From positions 1,380,813-1,444,812 of the forward strand of contig MNCI01034636.1 of the NCBI GenBank assembly GCA_015680685.1: a stretch of DNA of 64,000 nucleotides, written 5' to 3'. Origin of the DNA: Gnetum montanum. Lineage: Eukaryota > Streptophyta > Gnetopsida > Gnetales > Gnetaceae. The position numbers and the translations under genes were made by a program. Under the pieces are notes generated by a model. The model was not told the DNA's origin. It made no database searches and saw only the letters and a program-made list of their open reading frames with translations. Positions 10,615 through 20,970 of this stretch are shown here, one piece after another; positions within the stretch are counted from its first letter, which is position 1, and each line of letters starts with the position of its first letter.

Positions 10615-11731
10615 TGTAGGAACACCTCTTCCAATTTCCTTGTGCTTGTCCTACAAGTTATTTTTGAAGGATTCGTGCTTGGAGAAGTCATGGATGCATG
10701 TGTCCAATTTTTGTGTGTGTTTTTATGTTGAATTTTTATGATAAATATTCTTTGATGTTTTGGCATGTTTGGAGGTATTTTTGGCTTATTTTGATGAGTT
10801 TAGGAGGTTCCATGATCTATGGGGACTTGTTGGGAGGCATCTAGAGGCTCCTGGTATCAAAATAAGCATTTTTATTCTTGGAACCTTTAGGATAGATGTC
10901 TCTCCAAAAATATAGATGTCTCCCCAAAGATGTTTCCCTTGAAAAAGAAAAAGAGACATCTCAATTTCAAAGGAGACATCTATCAAAAATAATAGACATC
11001 TCTCCCAAGAGCAAGGCTTACATAGAAGATGTCTCCTCATAAAGATAGAAATCTGCTTAAAGATGTCTCCCCTGAAGTGTAGACATCTACAACCCAAAGA
11101 AGATGTCTTTCAAAAATAGTAAATGTCTCTCCTGAGAACAAAGCTCTCACAAGAGACATCTACATAAAATAAGAGATGTTTATGTTAACAAAGAAGAAAA
11201 AATCTTACATGGCATTTCAATTGGAAAACATCCAAAAGACTCCAGATCCATGTGGGAAACACCTAGGGAGGAAATGAGAAAGCTTTCTAGGGTTTTGGAT
11301 CTTCATAATTGTGTATGCCCTCATCCATGAGAAGAGGAGAAGAGCTGGTATGCAAGGAGAACTAGGTAAGAGAGACTGGGTGAGCACATTGGGTGAGTGC
11401 AATAAGCGATTGCAACTCCAAGATTAGCTTGTGGTGTGTTGATCTATGTGTTCTATTCTCTTGTATCTCACTTGTGAGTTGAGATCTCAATCTCAAGCTG
11501 TGGGAGAGATTTACCTTGGTTGTGTTTTGCATTGAGAATAGCCATTGTGTGATTGTAGAGCCTCATGCTTTGAAATATCATTTGAGTGTGATAGGTTTAT
11601 GGATGCTTGTGGGTTGTGTGAACCCTGTTGTGATCTTTGAATAATTTAATTGAAAATAATTTTATCTTTTCATAATATCTAGATTTAGTACATTGAATGT
11701 GATTTAATTATGGAGTGGACCTACTCTAGCA
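10615..11731 (+). repeat. 5' LTR, family B
   Basis: It begins TGTAGGAACACCTCTT and ends …CTAGCA four bases before the PBS. From 10894 to 11161 it holds ten exact octamers: AGATGTCT at 10894, 10914, 11027, 11061 and 11101, and AGACATCT at 10954, 10974, 10994, 11081 and 11154. Many of these neighbour each other at exactly 20 bp. The rest aligns base by base with the 3' LTR. Confidence 0.9.
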
Positions 11732-11735
11732 TTAT

Positions 11736-11748
11736 TGGTGTCAGAGCC
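11736..11748 (+). other. Primer binding site (initiator tRNA-Met type)
   Basis: TGGTGTCAGAGCC lies four bases after the 5' LTR end. It differs by one transition from TGGTATCAGAGCC, the usual plant PBS complementary to the 3' end of initiator methionine tRNA. Confidence 0.8.
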
Positions 11749-11796
11749 TAGTTTTATTGTTGCTAAAATATTGGTTGAGGATTTTGTCAATTTCAG

Positions 11797-12940
11797 ATGG
11801 CACCCAAGAAGAAACAAATGCAAGCTCTAAATCATGACATGAAGAGCATGAAGTCAACCTTTGAGATGATGGTTGCTCGATTGGATGAAATCAGTGTGAA
11901 GGTGGATAGACAAGCTAGTCCTAGCCATATCTTGACACATGGAGGTGAAGAGCATGTATGTTCATATGAAGAAGCTTCACAGCTAGGTGGAGATGGATTA
12001 GATGAAGAGGAAGGTCAATCCAACTATGAGACTATAGGAAACCATCATCCTAGGATTCCAATGGGAGGGAATCTTTTTTCTCAAATAATAACTCCAATGG
12101 CTCTAGCAGTGTTCAATACTTCTTCAACCAAACTTGACAATGATGATGAGACAAGGCTTACTAAAGCATCCAAAAATGTTTCAAGACTTCCATATGTAAA
12201 GTAGAAGACTTTCAATGGTGTAGATGGCACCAATGCTTTTGCAAGTTGGCTGAAGGCACCTAAGAAGCATTTTCTATTGGAATAGGTACCAAATAACTTG
12301 AGGGTACCTATTGCTGAATCTAGATTAGAAGGTATGGCTTCTACATGGTGGAAAAAGGAATCCTAGGGATATGAAAGATGAAATGGTCAACCTATCAAAG
12401 ATTGGAATCTGATGAAATATAGGTTCAAAAGGAAATTTGAATAGTCTCCTCAAATACAAGAAACCATTATGAAGTTGAAATTCCTAAGGTAAGGTGACAA
12501 GGATGTCAAAGAATCTTACATCAAATTTTGTAATCTATTCCATCAAGCTAACGTAAACTAGGAGGAGTATGAGCAAGCTTAAATCTTTTTAGGAGGTATC
12601 AAAATGGCATACCAGCAAGAGTTTTCCTTTTGTAAGCCACAGGCTTATGATTTGGCACTCAAAGCTGAGAAAAAATTAGGTAGATTTGAAAATAGAAGCA
12701 AACAAATTTCTATGGGTAAAGAGAAAGGATTTAGATCTAATAAGGGATCCAAATCCAAATCTCAAGATAAGGAGGGCAGCCAAGATAAGAAGACTAAAGG
12801 AGGTTATGAGAAGGCTAGAGCCAAGAAGGACCTAAGCAAGGAAGGCAAAGGTCAAGGTAGTAGCTCATCAAAATTTTAGTGCTTCAAGTGTGAAGAATAA
12901 GGACATAAGCAATGGGAATTTTCACTTCATAAGGCAACCA
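11797..12940 (+). pseudogene. Gypsy gag
   Basis: Starts at ATG 11797 (MAPKKKQMQALNHDMKSMKS), 48 bases after the PBS. The first 135 codons are open and contain a coiled-coil-like stretch (MKSTFEMMVARLDEISVKVD). After the first stop (TAG) the frame continues with WLKAPKKHFLLE, a lysine-rich region at 12700-12870 and a zinc-knuckle relic CFKCEE-stop-GHKQWE near 12880-12930, where the stop replaces the residue before GH and the last Cys is gone. Gag would form the particle and package element RNA. Several stops make it non-functional. Confidence 0.8.
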
Positions 12941-13139
12941 AGGGTAAAGATGTGCAAACCATAGAGGCGGAGGAGACATCAAGCCAAGCTCTTTAGGAAG
13001 GTAATTCTAATGCTCCAAAAATTGAGGATGTTTTTGAAGTAAATTCTTGTACATTCATGGGGAATGTCAATAGAGGAGATCATCCTGATAGGAAATTGTT
13101 GTTCTAGATTGGATTTAGTTATTTGATTAGTGGAGAATG

Positions 13140-13260
13140 AATTCATGTTTTGATTGATAGCGGAGCCCAAGAAAATGTTATTTCTTCTAAGGCAGTTACT
13201 AGATTTGGTTTGGTAACTAATCCTCATCTAAGAACCTATAAGATGCATTGGTTATCTAAA
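13140..13260 (+). pseudogene. Gypsy aspartic protease
   Basis: The frame reads HVLIDSGAQENVISSKAVTR, with the retroviral-type aspartic protease active site LIDSGA (normally DSGA/DTGA) and the following NVISSKAVxRFGL block. The catalytic Asp-Ser-Gly is intact, though stops upstream and downstream break the polyprotein. Confidence 0.8.
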
Positions 13261-13689
13261 TATTTTTTCCAAGAGATGAGGGAACAATGTACCTTGAAAT
13301 TTTAAATTGGAAGGTTTCATGATGTTGTGAGGTGTGATGTACTTCCAATAGATTGTACTAATGTAGTTCTTAGTAGACCTTGGAATTTTAACAATGGTGC
13401 TTAGTTTGATGGAGCAAGAAATTTGGGGACTATTATTAGACCTAATGGAATCCATGATTTGATTCCTATGACAACCAAACAAGTGAGGCATCAAAGCTCA
13501 CTAAATGCTTCCTTAATCTTTCTAAGAGAGAGGGAATATATTAAGGAACATGATGAAACTAGTTTTGGTTTTTTTGTTATGACAATAGTTACTACTAACC
13601 ATGATGATGTGTAGGTTGAACTTCCTATAGGTATGCTAGGCTTGAAGGAGAAATTTCCCAAGGTGTTCAAGGAACAATTGGATGAACTA

Positions 13690-14367
13690 CCACCAATGAG
13701 GAATGTACAACATCAAACGAACTTCATTCCTGGTGCTACCATTCCAAACAAGAGAGCTTACTAGATGGCAGCAAATCAAAGGGTTGAATTGTAAAGGCAA
13801 GTAGAAGGTTTACTTGCAAATGGCTTCATGAGGGAATCCATTTCACCTTGTGTAGTTCCAGTAGTGCTAGTGCTAAAGAAGGACAATGATGAATGGAGGA
13901 TGTGCACTGATTCTAGGGTAGTGAATCAGATAACAGTGAGGTATAGGTTTCCTATTCCAAGGATGAATGATATCCTTGATGTCCTTACCAATGCTAAAAT
14001 TTTTAGCAAAATTGATTTGAAGAGTGGGCATCATAAAATTAGAATTAGGCTTGGTTATGAGTGGAAGACAATGTTCAAAAGACCAAATGGATTATTTGAG
14101 TGTTTGTTGATGTCATTTGGGCTCATGAATGCACCTGATACATTCATGAGGTTCATGCATGATGTATTGAAGAACTTGATTGATAAGTGTTGTATTGTAT
14201 TTTTTTATGATATTTTGGCGTATAGCTCTAATGATGAAGGGCACTTGGATCACTTGACGATGGTTTGCCTTAAGTTGAAGGAGATACAGTTGGTGATCAA
14301 TGTAAAGAAAAGTCATTTCTTCAACAGGAAAATCACATATTTGGGGCATGTGATTTCTAGAAATTAG
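13690..14367 (+). pseudogene. Gypsy reverse transcriptase
   Basis: From 13828 it is open for 179 codons and shows ISPCVVPVVLVLKKD, WRMCTDSRVVNQITVRYRFP, FSKIDLKSGHHKIRI, FECLLMSFGLMNAPDTFMRF and ITYLGHVIS, the ordered Ty3/gypsy RT blocks. The catalytic YxDD block (normally VYFDDILIYS) reads VFFYDILAYS, so the first aspartate of the metal-binding pair is replaced by tyrosine. With the stops before 13828 and after 14366, the enzyme is dead even though this piece is still open. Confidence 0.9.
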
Positions 14368-14499
14368 ATTTGAATGAAAGCTACCAAGGTGAATGTTATA
14401 AGGGATTAAGAATGTTAGAAAGGTAATATCATTCTTTGGTTTAGCAAGTTATATAGATGGTTAATAAACAATTTTAGTGATATTTTGTGGCCTATGTTT

Positions 14500-15000
14500 G
14501 CTTTGTTGAAGAAAAATAAAGAATTTAGGTGGAATAATGACACCCAAGGGAGCTTTAACTTGTTGAAAGCAAAGATTATTAGTGAATTGGTGCTTGCAAT
14601 TTTAGATTTTTAGAGCTGTTTCATGTGGAGGTGGATGTAAGTGGACTTGCCATTGCTAGGGTACTTCTACAAGAAGGTAGTCTTGTTACTTTATTTTCTA
14701 AAACGTTGAATGAATCAATGCAAAAATATAGTGTATATGAGAAGGATTTGTAAGCTATTCTTCAAGTAATCAAGCATCGGAGGCATTACTTCTTACCTAA
14801 AGAATTCACCTTGATAACAAACCACAAAGCACTTCAATTTCTAAACTCAGAAAAGAAGTTGAGTGCAAAGCACATGAAGTGGATTGCATAGTTACAAGAG
14901 TTCAATTTTGTGTTGAAGCATAAAAGTGAAAAAGCCAATGTGGTAGATGATGCATTATCCAAGGTGCATGTGGTAAATTTCAACGTACCTCATGTGGAAG
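14500..15000 (+). pseudogene. Gypsy RNase H
   Basis: After a frame change the sequence reads HVEVDVSGLAIARVLLQEG, TLFSKTLNESMQKYSVYEKD, VIKHRRHYFLPKEFTLITNH, LQEFNFVLKHKSEKANVVDD and ALSK. This is the RNase H-like domain typical of plant Gypsy elements (DxSxxGxGAVL, FxSxxLxxxxxxYxxxxKE, WRHYL, FxxxTDHxxL, EFxxxxxxxKGxxNxVADALSR). The first acidic residue is present. Stops interrupt it at least four times, mostly TAG or TAA at glutamine-like positions. Confidence 0.8.
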
Positions 15001-15059
15001 GTATGGATGATTTTGCTTCTTTATATGAGCATGATGTTGATTTTGGATAGGTTTGGAGG

Positions 15060-16271
15060 AGTCTCAAAGAGCCATTGATGAATAGGATAGACCAATGGAG
15101 GAACTATCATATTCAAGATGAACTGTTATTTAAGAATGGAAAGGTATGTATTCTTAATTGTGATTTTAGGAAAAATATTTTGTTTGAAAAGCATTGTAGT
15201 AGCATGGTAAGTCACATGGGTAGGTATAAAACATTGGAACTTGTGGGTAGACACTATTTTTGGTCTAGTATGACAATAGAAGTCTCAAAAGTTGTGAAGG
15301 AGTGCTTGACATGTTAGAAGTTTAAAGGAGGTAAAGGTGTGGATGGACACTATATGCCTTTGCCAATTCCCAAAGATTCATGGAAAAGTGTGTCAATGGA
15401 CTTTGTGAATGGCATTCCAAAGACCAAGATTGGGAATGATGCAATTTTTATTTTTGTGAATAGGTTCTCCAAGATGACACATTTTATTCCATGTAAAAAG
15501 ATGAGTGGTGCCTCTCATGTTGCAAATTTATTTTTCCAACATGTTATGAAGTTGCATGGTATTCCTTTGAATATTGTTAGTGATAGAGACTCCAAGTTCA
15601 CAAGTAATTTTTGGAGGTCCCTTTGGAAGATTATAGGGACAAAGTTGAATTTTTCTAGTGCGTATCATCCATAATCTAATGGCCAAACAAAGGTCGTGAA
15701 TAAATCCTTGCTAAACACATTGAGATATTTATGTGATGGATAACCAAATAGGTGGGAAAACTTGTTGTGTTATGATAAATTTTCATATAAGAATGCTTTT
15801 CATGTTGCAATTGGCAAAAGCCCAAATGAGATAAATCATGGGTTTTGTCCAAAGATGGTGGACACTTTGAAGAGCTTTGATGATGTAGCTTAACTTAGTG
15901 CTGATTTTGTGCAAGAGATGAGGGATTTACATGCATAAATAAAATAAAATCTTGAGAAGAAGGCTAAGGAGAGAGTCCTCAAGAGAAATGAGAACAAGTG
16001 GAGGTCTAATTTTGCTATTGGTGAGTTGGTTTGGGTGCACTTGAAGAAGAAGCAATTGAGAGGTGTCAACTTCTCCAAATTAAAAGCTAAGAAGATTGGG
16101 CCTTTCAAAATGAAGGCTAAAATTAATAAAAATGCTTTTGAGATTGATTTACCAAATGATGTTGATATGTCTTTTGTGTTTAATATTTTAGATCTTGTGC
16201 ACTATCATGGAGCAATTGATAAAAAGACCATACAAGGAAGCATTGATGAGTTGGAAGGGGCTATTGATTAA
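15060..16271 (+). pseudogene. Gypsy integrase and C-terminal domain
   Basis: Domains in order: zinc-binding HHCC-like region (HCSSMVSHMGRYKTLEL … VVKECLTC), then the DDE core starting VSMDFVNGIPKTKIGNDAIF with first catalytic Asp in SMDF, second Asp in IVSDRDSKFTSNFW, and SSAYHP-stop-SNGQTKVVN. The C-terminal region reads ELVWVHLKKKQLRGVNFSKL and then KKIGPFKMKAKINKNAFEID, a SH3-like fold region of chromovirus integrases, ending in a TAA at 16269-16271. The stop inside YHPQ and the one after LTC both replace an expected Gln. No chromodomain is recognisable after it. Confidence 0.85.
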
Positions 16272-16471
16272 TCCAAACCTTCAATGGAGAAGAAGGCAAT
16301 TGTACTCAAGTGGAGAGAAGCTTCTAACACTTGGGGAGTCAAGATACATGAATATTTAATCCATTAGAAGGATCAATCCATTAATGATGTTGTATGGGTC
16401 CATGAGACCAAACTTGTTGAGTGTGGAATAACTTCGACACTTACACCCTTGTTCACATGAGTTCACATTTT

Positions 16472-16489
16472 GAAGGATGGGAGAGCTAG
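16472..16489 (+). other. Polypurine tract of Gypsy element
   Basis: GAAGGATGGGAGAGCTAG, almost all purines, directly precedes the TGTAGG start of the 3' LTR. This is the expected primer site for plus-strand synthesis. Confidence 0.7.
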
Positions 16490-17623
16490 TGTAGGAACAC
16501 CTCTTTTGATTTCCTTGTGCTTATCCTACAAGTTATTTTTGTAGGTTTCATGCTTGGAGAAGACCTGCACATGTGTATCCAGTTTTTGTGTATGTTTTTA
16601 TGTTTAATTTTTATGATGAAGATTCCTGGATATTTTGGCGTGTTTGGAGGTATTTTTGGGTTATTTTGATGAGTTTAGGAGGTTCCAGGATTATGGGAAC
16701 TTGTTGGGAGACATTCAAAGGCTTCTAGTATCAAAACAAGATTTTTTACTTTTGGCACCTTCAAGATAGACATCTCCCCAAAAAGATAGATGTCTCCCCA
16801 AAGACATCTTCCCTAAAGAAGAGACATCTTAAGTTCAAAGGAGACATCTACCAAAAATAGTAGATGTCTCTCCCAAGAGCAAGGCTTGCACAAAAGATGT
16901 CTTCTCAAAAAGATAGAAATCTCCTCAGAGACGTCTCCCCTAAAGTGTAGATGTCTATAGTCCAAAGAAGAAGTCTTTCAAAAATAGCATATGTCTCTCA
17001 TGAGAATAGAGCTCTCACAAGAGACGTCTACATGAAATAAGAGATGTCTATGTCAACAAAGAAGAAAATATCTGATGTGGCATTTCAATATGAAAACATC
17101 AAAAAGACTCTAGATCCATGTGGGAAACATCTAGGGAGGTACATAGAAAGCTTCCTAGGGTTTTGAATCTTTATAATTATGTATGCCTTCATCCAAGAGA
17201 AGAGGAGGAGAGCTAGTATGCAAGGAGAACTGGGCAAGAGAGATTGGATGAGCACATTGGATGAGTGTAATAGGTGATTGCAACTCCAAGATCATCTTGT
17301 GATGTGTTGATCTATGTGTTCTATTCTCTTGTATCTCACTTGTGAGTTGAGATCTTAGTCTCAAGTTGTGGGAGAGATTTCTCTTGGTTGTGTCTTACAT
17401 TGAGAACAACCATTGTGTGATTATAGAACCTCATGCTCTGCAACATCATTTAAGTGTGATAGGTTTATGAATGCTTGTGGCTTATGTGAACCCTATTGTA
17501 ATCTTTGAATAATTTAATTGAAAATAGCTAGTTTTCTTATTTTCTAGCAAATAATTTTATCTTTTCATAATATTTGGATTTAGTGCATTGAAGATGATTT
17601 AATTGTGGAGTGAACCTGCTCCA
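16490..17623 (+). repeat. 3' LTR, family B
   Basis: Starts TGTAGGAACACCTCTTTTG and ends at about CTCCA 17623. It is homologous to the 5' LTR throughout. Its octamer array includes AGACATCT 16768 and AGATGTCT 16788 (20 bp apart), intact AGACGTCT at 16929-16936 and 17022-17029, and AGATGTCT 16949 (again 20 bp from 16929). The intact CpG forms give the ancestral state of the array. Confidence 0.9.
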
Positions 17624-18053
17624 TACTTTGATCTTCTTCATCTATTTTCACCTCATAGATTACAACTAATGAATCAACATATGAAAGGAATTTAGTTGCT
17701 CTATAATGATAGTACCTTTAACCATTTTACATTTCTATAATCATTCTTCAAAAATAACTTCTTATTAGGAATTTTATTTGATAAAATGATTACAATCTAT
17801 CCCATAAATATTTAGCAGAAGAAACATTGGAAACATTAAACAATACTAAAGTTGAAAGATATAAATAAATTATAGTTATTACTTTCAAGTTCAACCTTTT
17901 TCATGCTTCATAGAACATTTTATTAGGCTTAATTCCTAAAATTGCACTATGCTAGTCTTTTTCACCTAGGAGATCATCCATCTTGATCTTCCATAGCTCA
18001 TGATTAGACATGTCAAATTTTTCAATCTTAATTTTAAGTGAAGAATTTGTCAT
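17624..18053 (-). pseudogene. Copia gag N-terminal part
   Basis: ATG at 18053-18051 begins MTNSSLKIKIEKFDMSNHEL then WKIKMDDLLGEKD, the start of a Copia gag (KFDGxNYxxWKxxMxxLL). It continues with stops towards VKIDEEDQS and is cut by the Gypsy element at 17623; the SLPESWE block that should follow is found at 10614 and below. It would form the capsid of the Copia particle. Confidence 0.75.
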
Positions 18054-18105
18054 GATTCCCCTATAATCACTTAAACAAAATGACCATTTAATGAATCATA
18101 TCAAC

Positions 18106-18118
18106 TTTGATGTCAATG
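18106..18118 (-). other. Copia primer binding site, degenerate
   Basis: On the minus strand TTGACATCAAAGT sits about 50 bases before the gag ATG. It resembles the TTGGTATCAAAGC class of PBS with one base lost and transitions. The bases before it (…GCATGCCCA on the minus strand) would be the end of this element's 5' LTR. Confidence 0.45.
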
Positions 18119-18960
18119 GGCATGCATTGATGCAGCCCCATCAACATAGCACCATTGATGCATAGAAAGATGCATTAATGCAATATCATGTCAAGCCTAT
18201 ATAAATGCACGTACCCACTACATTTATGGCACATTAAGTCTATAGTATATCCAAACTCTTGCAATTTTCTTTCTTCAAATTTGGAATATTTTCTAAATTC
18301 CCGTAGTAGGAACTCAAGTAATTGTACAGATATTTATTCAAGCATTTTGTACCTGAACACATTGATGTGACTCATAATAAAGACAAGATTCTTGACACTC
18401 ATTGCACCACTTAGAATAGATTAATATTTCTTACATGCACTTTGTTATTAATGCAATTTACATTCTTGTCCTTAATTAATTAATGCATTTAATAATGAAC
18501 ACATAAGTACAACTGCTTTGAGTATATTATTAACGCTTAGTAATCCCAATAGTGGCTATTTGGTACACCCAGTAATAGTTACTTAGCAACTCACTAATGT
18601 TGATATGAGATCAAGATGTGTACAGCAAGTGGGCCTGAATAATTATGATAGGCTAGTTATTCTTAGAACCATTAGATAGTTATATTAGTTAATTATCAAC
18701 CATTTGTCTTTCTTCAATGCTCTAGATAAAAATATATAAAAATAAAAAATATAAATAAATATCATATGAATTAGCTACCACTTAATCATACCTAAGAGCC
18801 TACAAAAGTGAGAGCTAAGAAGACATCAATCACATTTCCCTAAGTCACCATCTTTGTGTATAGGCATCCATAGAAGCTAGGTCCACAGAATTCAACCAGA
18901 TCACTAGTGCAACACTTGTGATTTGTATGGTTGGGCGTAGGGACTACTTGCTCCTCATCA
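18119..18960 (+). repeat. LTR region: Copia 5' LTR remnant and Athila-like 5' LTR
   Basis: The right end is well fixed: …CTCCTCATCA directly precedes the Athila-type PBS at 18961. The part from about 18500 resembles the region in front of the second Athila-like element (compare 18900-18960 with 40570-40632). The left 90 bases are rich in TGATGCA words and contain a plus-strand TATATAAATGC at 18200, similar to 26870. I cannot place the boundary between the Copia LTR end and the Athila LTR start. Confidence 0.5.
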
Positions 18961-18979
18961 TTGGCACCATTACCAGGGA
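18961..18979 (+). other. Athila-type primer binding site
   Basis: TTGGCACCATTACCAGGGA differs only by transitions from TTGGCGCCGTTGCCGGGGA, the PBS well known from Athila and related elements. Each change is one expected from cytosine deamination (G to A, including both CpG sites). Confidence 0.75.
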
Positions 18980-19105
18980 ATTAGTTTAGCTAAGTGCACT
19001 AAGTAGAAAAGATAGTGATATTATATAAAGACATAAAGATTTGTCAAAGATAAATCATTAAAGAAATAAAAGCAAGCACATTGTTTATCTTTAGCAAATG
19101 CTAAT

Positions 19106-20970
19106 ATGGCTTCTTCTCGCAAGGAAGAATCTCCACCATTCATAGGTAGATCCAATCAAAGACAAAAGGTCTAGAAAATTCCCCAATAACTCCATGTTGT
19201 TTACATCAATCCAAATCCTAACACACCAAATTTCATCTTCATCCTACATCAAGACAAGCATTTGTAATGGAAGACATTGAAGATAACATTGTGTTGTCTC
19301 CCAACCAATCTATTCCTACAAGGGTAATGAATAATCTAATTAAGTTGGGCATAACTAAACATAACATAGAATATAAGGTCCAAGACCACATCTATCGAGA
19401 CTATCATCCCACCCATGCCCAATGGAAGAAGGATCAATAGATGGAAGCATGATATGAGACTTCTAAAGGCAAGAGGATCCCTATCTAATTTTTCTTGCAA
19501 GAACACAAAGAAGATGAGGACTTCCTTTTAGGCTAGTTCCACTACATAGACTCTCCCTCTTTCTTTGATGGGAAGACCCTTACCTAAAGGTTTTAGTCAA
19601 TTGTGAACAACTTGGGTGGGGGAAAGCATAATTCTAAAGACATGGGGACCTCAAAAGAAAACAACCAAGCCTATTCATCCAAAGGCCAGGATAATAACAA
19701 GCATAAGGAAAAATATAAATAAAATGATTAAACAAGGATCAAAGAAGAGGGCTAGCAAGCATCATTCTAGTGCTAATTCTCCTTCTTCCTTACCCTCATC
19801 ATCTTTCTCCTCCAACTCTAACAAGAGAATAAGAGGTCAAGATAGAAGAGATTATGATGGAGATGAACAACAAGATAAGGATGATCATAGATCCCACTGG
19901 GATGAACGAAAATAAGGGCAAGGACAACAACAAAGGAAGGATTATCATCACAAGAGAAAGTATAGCATGACTCATCATAGGCATCATGGCCATGATAGGG
20001 TCCACCAATATCACTATGACTATGATGAGCCTCTACTATCTGTTAGAAATATGTTAAATATTTCAGAGGCAATTAGAATCCAAACCAAGCACTTCAAAGA
20101 TAGTCGTATCAAGAGGCTAGATATGAACAATATCCCTAGATTTAAGAAGTAATATAACTTAGATCTACAAAATCATTTACAAGCCTTTCATGATGAATGT
20201 TCCTTACAAAATATTAAAAAAATTTTAAAATCTAAAAATATTCCCATGAATACTCATTAAAGAAACTAAAAGTTGGTATTGGTCCTTGAAACCAGAATCT
20301 ATTCATCAATGAAGTATGATGCTAGAGTTGTTCAATGACAAGTACCAAACTTACTCCAATGTGTCTAATATTTGGAGATAAGTCCAAGGGTGAAAACAAG
20401 GTAATCATGCATCCTTAGATGTGGCCTTGGGTAGGTACTATTCTCTTTTGCACCAATGCCCAAGCCATGGATACTCTTAATGAAATCAACTGCATCATAT
20501 CATAGATGGACTCAAGAATGAAACAAGAAAAAATCTTGGGGTCTATGCCTAAGGGAGACCATCTAAGTTAAGGATCCATTAGATCCAAAGGCTAATTGAT
20601 CAAGTAACCAGAGAAGAAGATGAGCTTAAGAAACAAGAAAGTGTAAAGGAGTACAACAAGGACCCATCCATTTGCAAAAGGGAGGTGTGTTTCTATGATA
20701 ATGAGGAGGAGGAATTACTTGATGAAATGGTGCAAAGGAAAACCTTGTCGATTCAAAAATCTATGACTAAAATATCAACTGAGGTAGACAAGATGTGGAA
20801 CTCCTTGGATGAAAAGTTCCAAACAACTTTGAAGATTGCAAAAAAATAAAGAGCCCAAGGGGGTAGTGGTCACAAAAGAAGGGGAAAAAAGATACAAAGT
20901 AAGGACATAAAAAATAAGGGTACATCTATAGAGATAGGGGAGGTTGCATATTCTTAAATAGATTATGATG
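19106..20970 (+). pseudogene. Athila-like gag
   Basis: Putative start ATG 19106 (MASSRKEESPPFIGRSNQRQ). The region encodes a low-complexity basic/serine part (19700-19960: SSANSPSSLPSSSFSSNSNK, RRDYDGDEQQDKDDHR) and then gag-like sequence with KYQTYSNVSNIW and YYSLLHQCPSHGYS around 20340-20470, which matches the second Athila-like copy at 42000-42130 (KYQIYSKVSN, LLLHKCTSHRFS). Numerous stops and frameshifts are present. No zinc knuckle was recognised. Confidence 0.6.

Larger units (their letters stand above)
10615..17623 (+). mobile_element. Nearly complete Ty3/gypsy element (LTR family B)
   Basis: The element is about 7.0 kb with 5' LTR 10615-11731, PBS, gag, protease, RT, RNase H, integrase, PPT and 3' LTR 16490-17623, all on the plus strand in Gypsy order (RT before integrase). 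The two LTRs are plainly homologous but diverged: I count 8 differences in the first 75 bases by hand alignment. It inserted into the gag of the minus-strand Copia. Flanking 5-mers (TATGG and TACTT) no longer match as a target duplication. The integrase wording (MDFVNGIPK, NRFSKMTHFIPCKK) is of the chromovirus type, but I see no chromodomain. Confidence 0.9.
5570..18119 (-). mobile_element. Decayed Copia element, twice interrupted
   Basis: On the minus strand, starting from the high-coordinate end, the parts appear in correct Copia order: primer binding site (about 18106-18118), gag (17624-18053, then 10255-10614), protease (9962-10156), integrase (about 8990-9740) and reverse transcriptase (8107-8560, then 5570-5760). 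The gag is split by the Gypsy element at 10615-17623, and the RT is split by 5761-8106. Both breaks fall inside one protein that resumes on the other side, so both inserts are younger than this element. RNase H and the 3' LTR are not recognisable at the low-coordinate end. Confidence 0.75.

Noticed and set aside
10894-11161. CRISPR-like array of short repeats
   Set aside because: The repeats are 8-bp palindromic words inside an LTR of a plant retrotransposon, in both orientations, with no cas genes.
10610-17628. Target site duplication of the family B Gypsy element
   Set aside because: Left TATGG and right TACTT share only two of five bases, so I do not claim a duplication.
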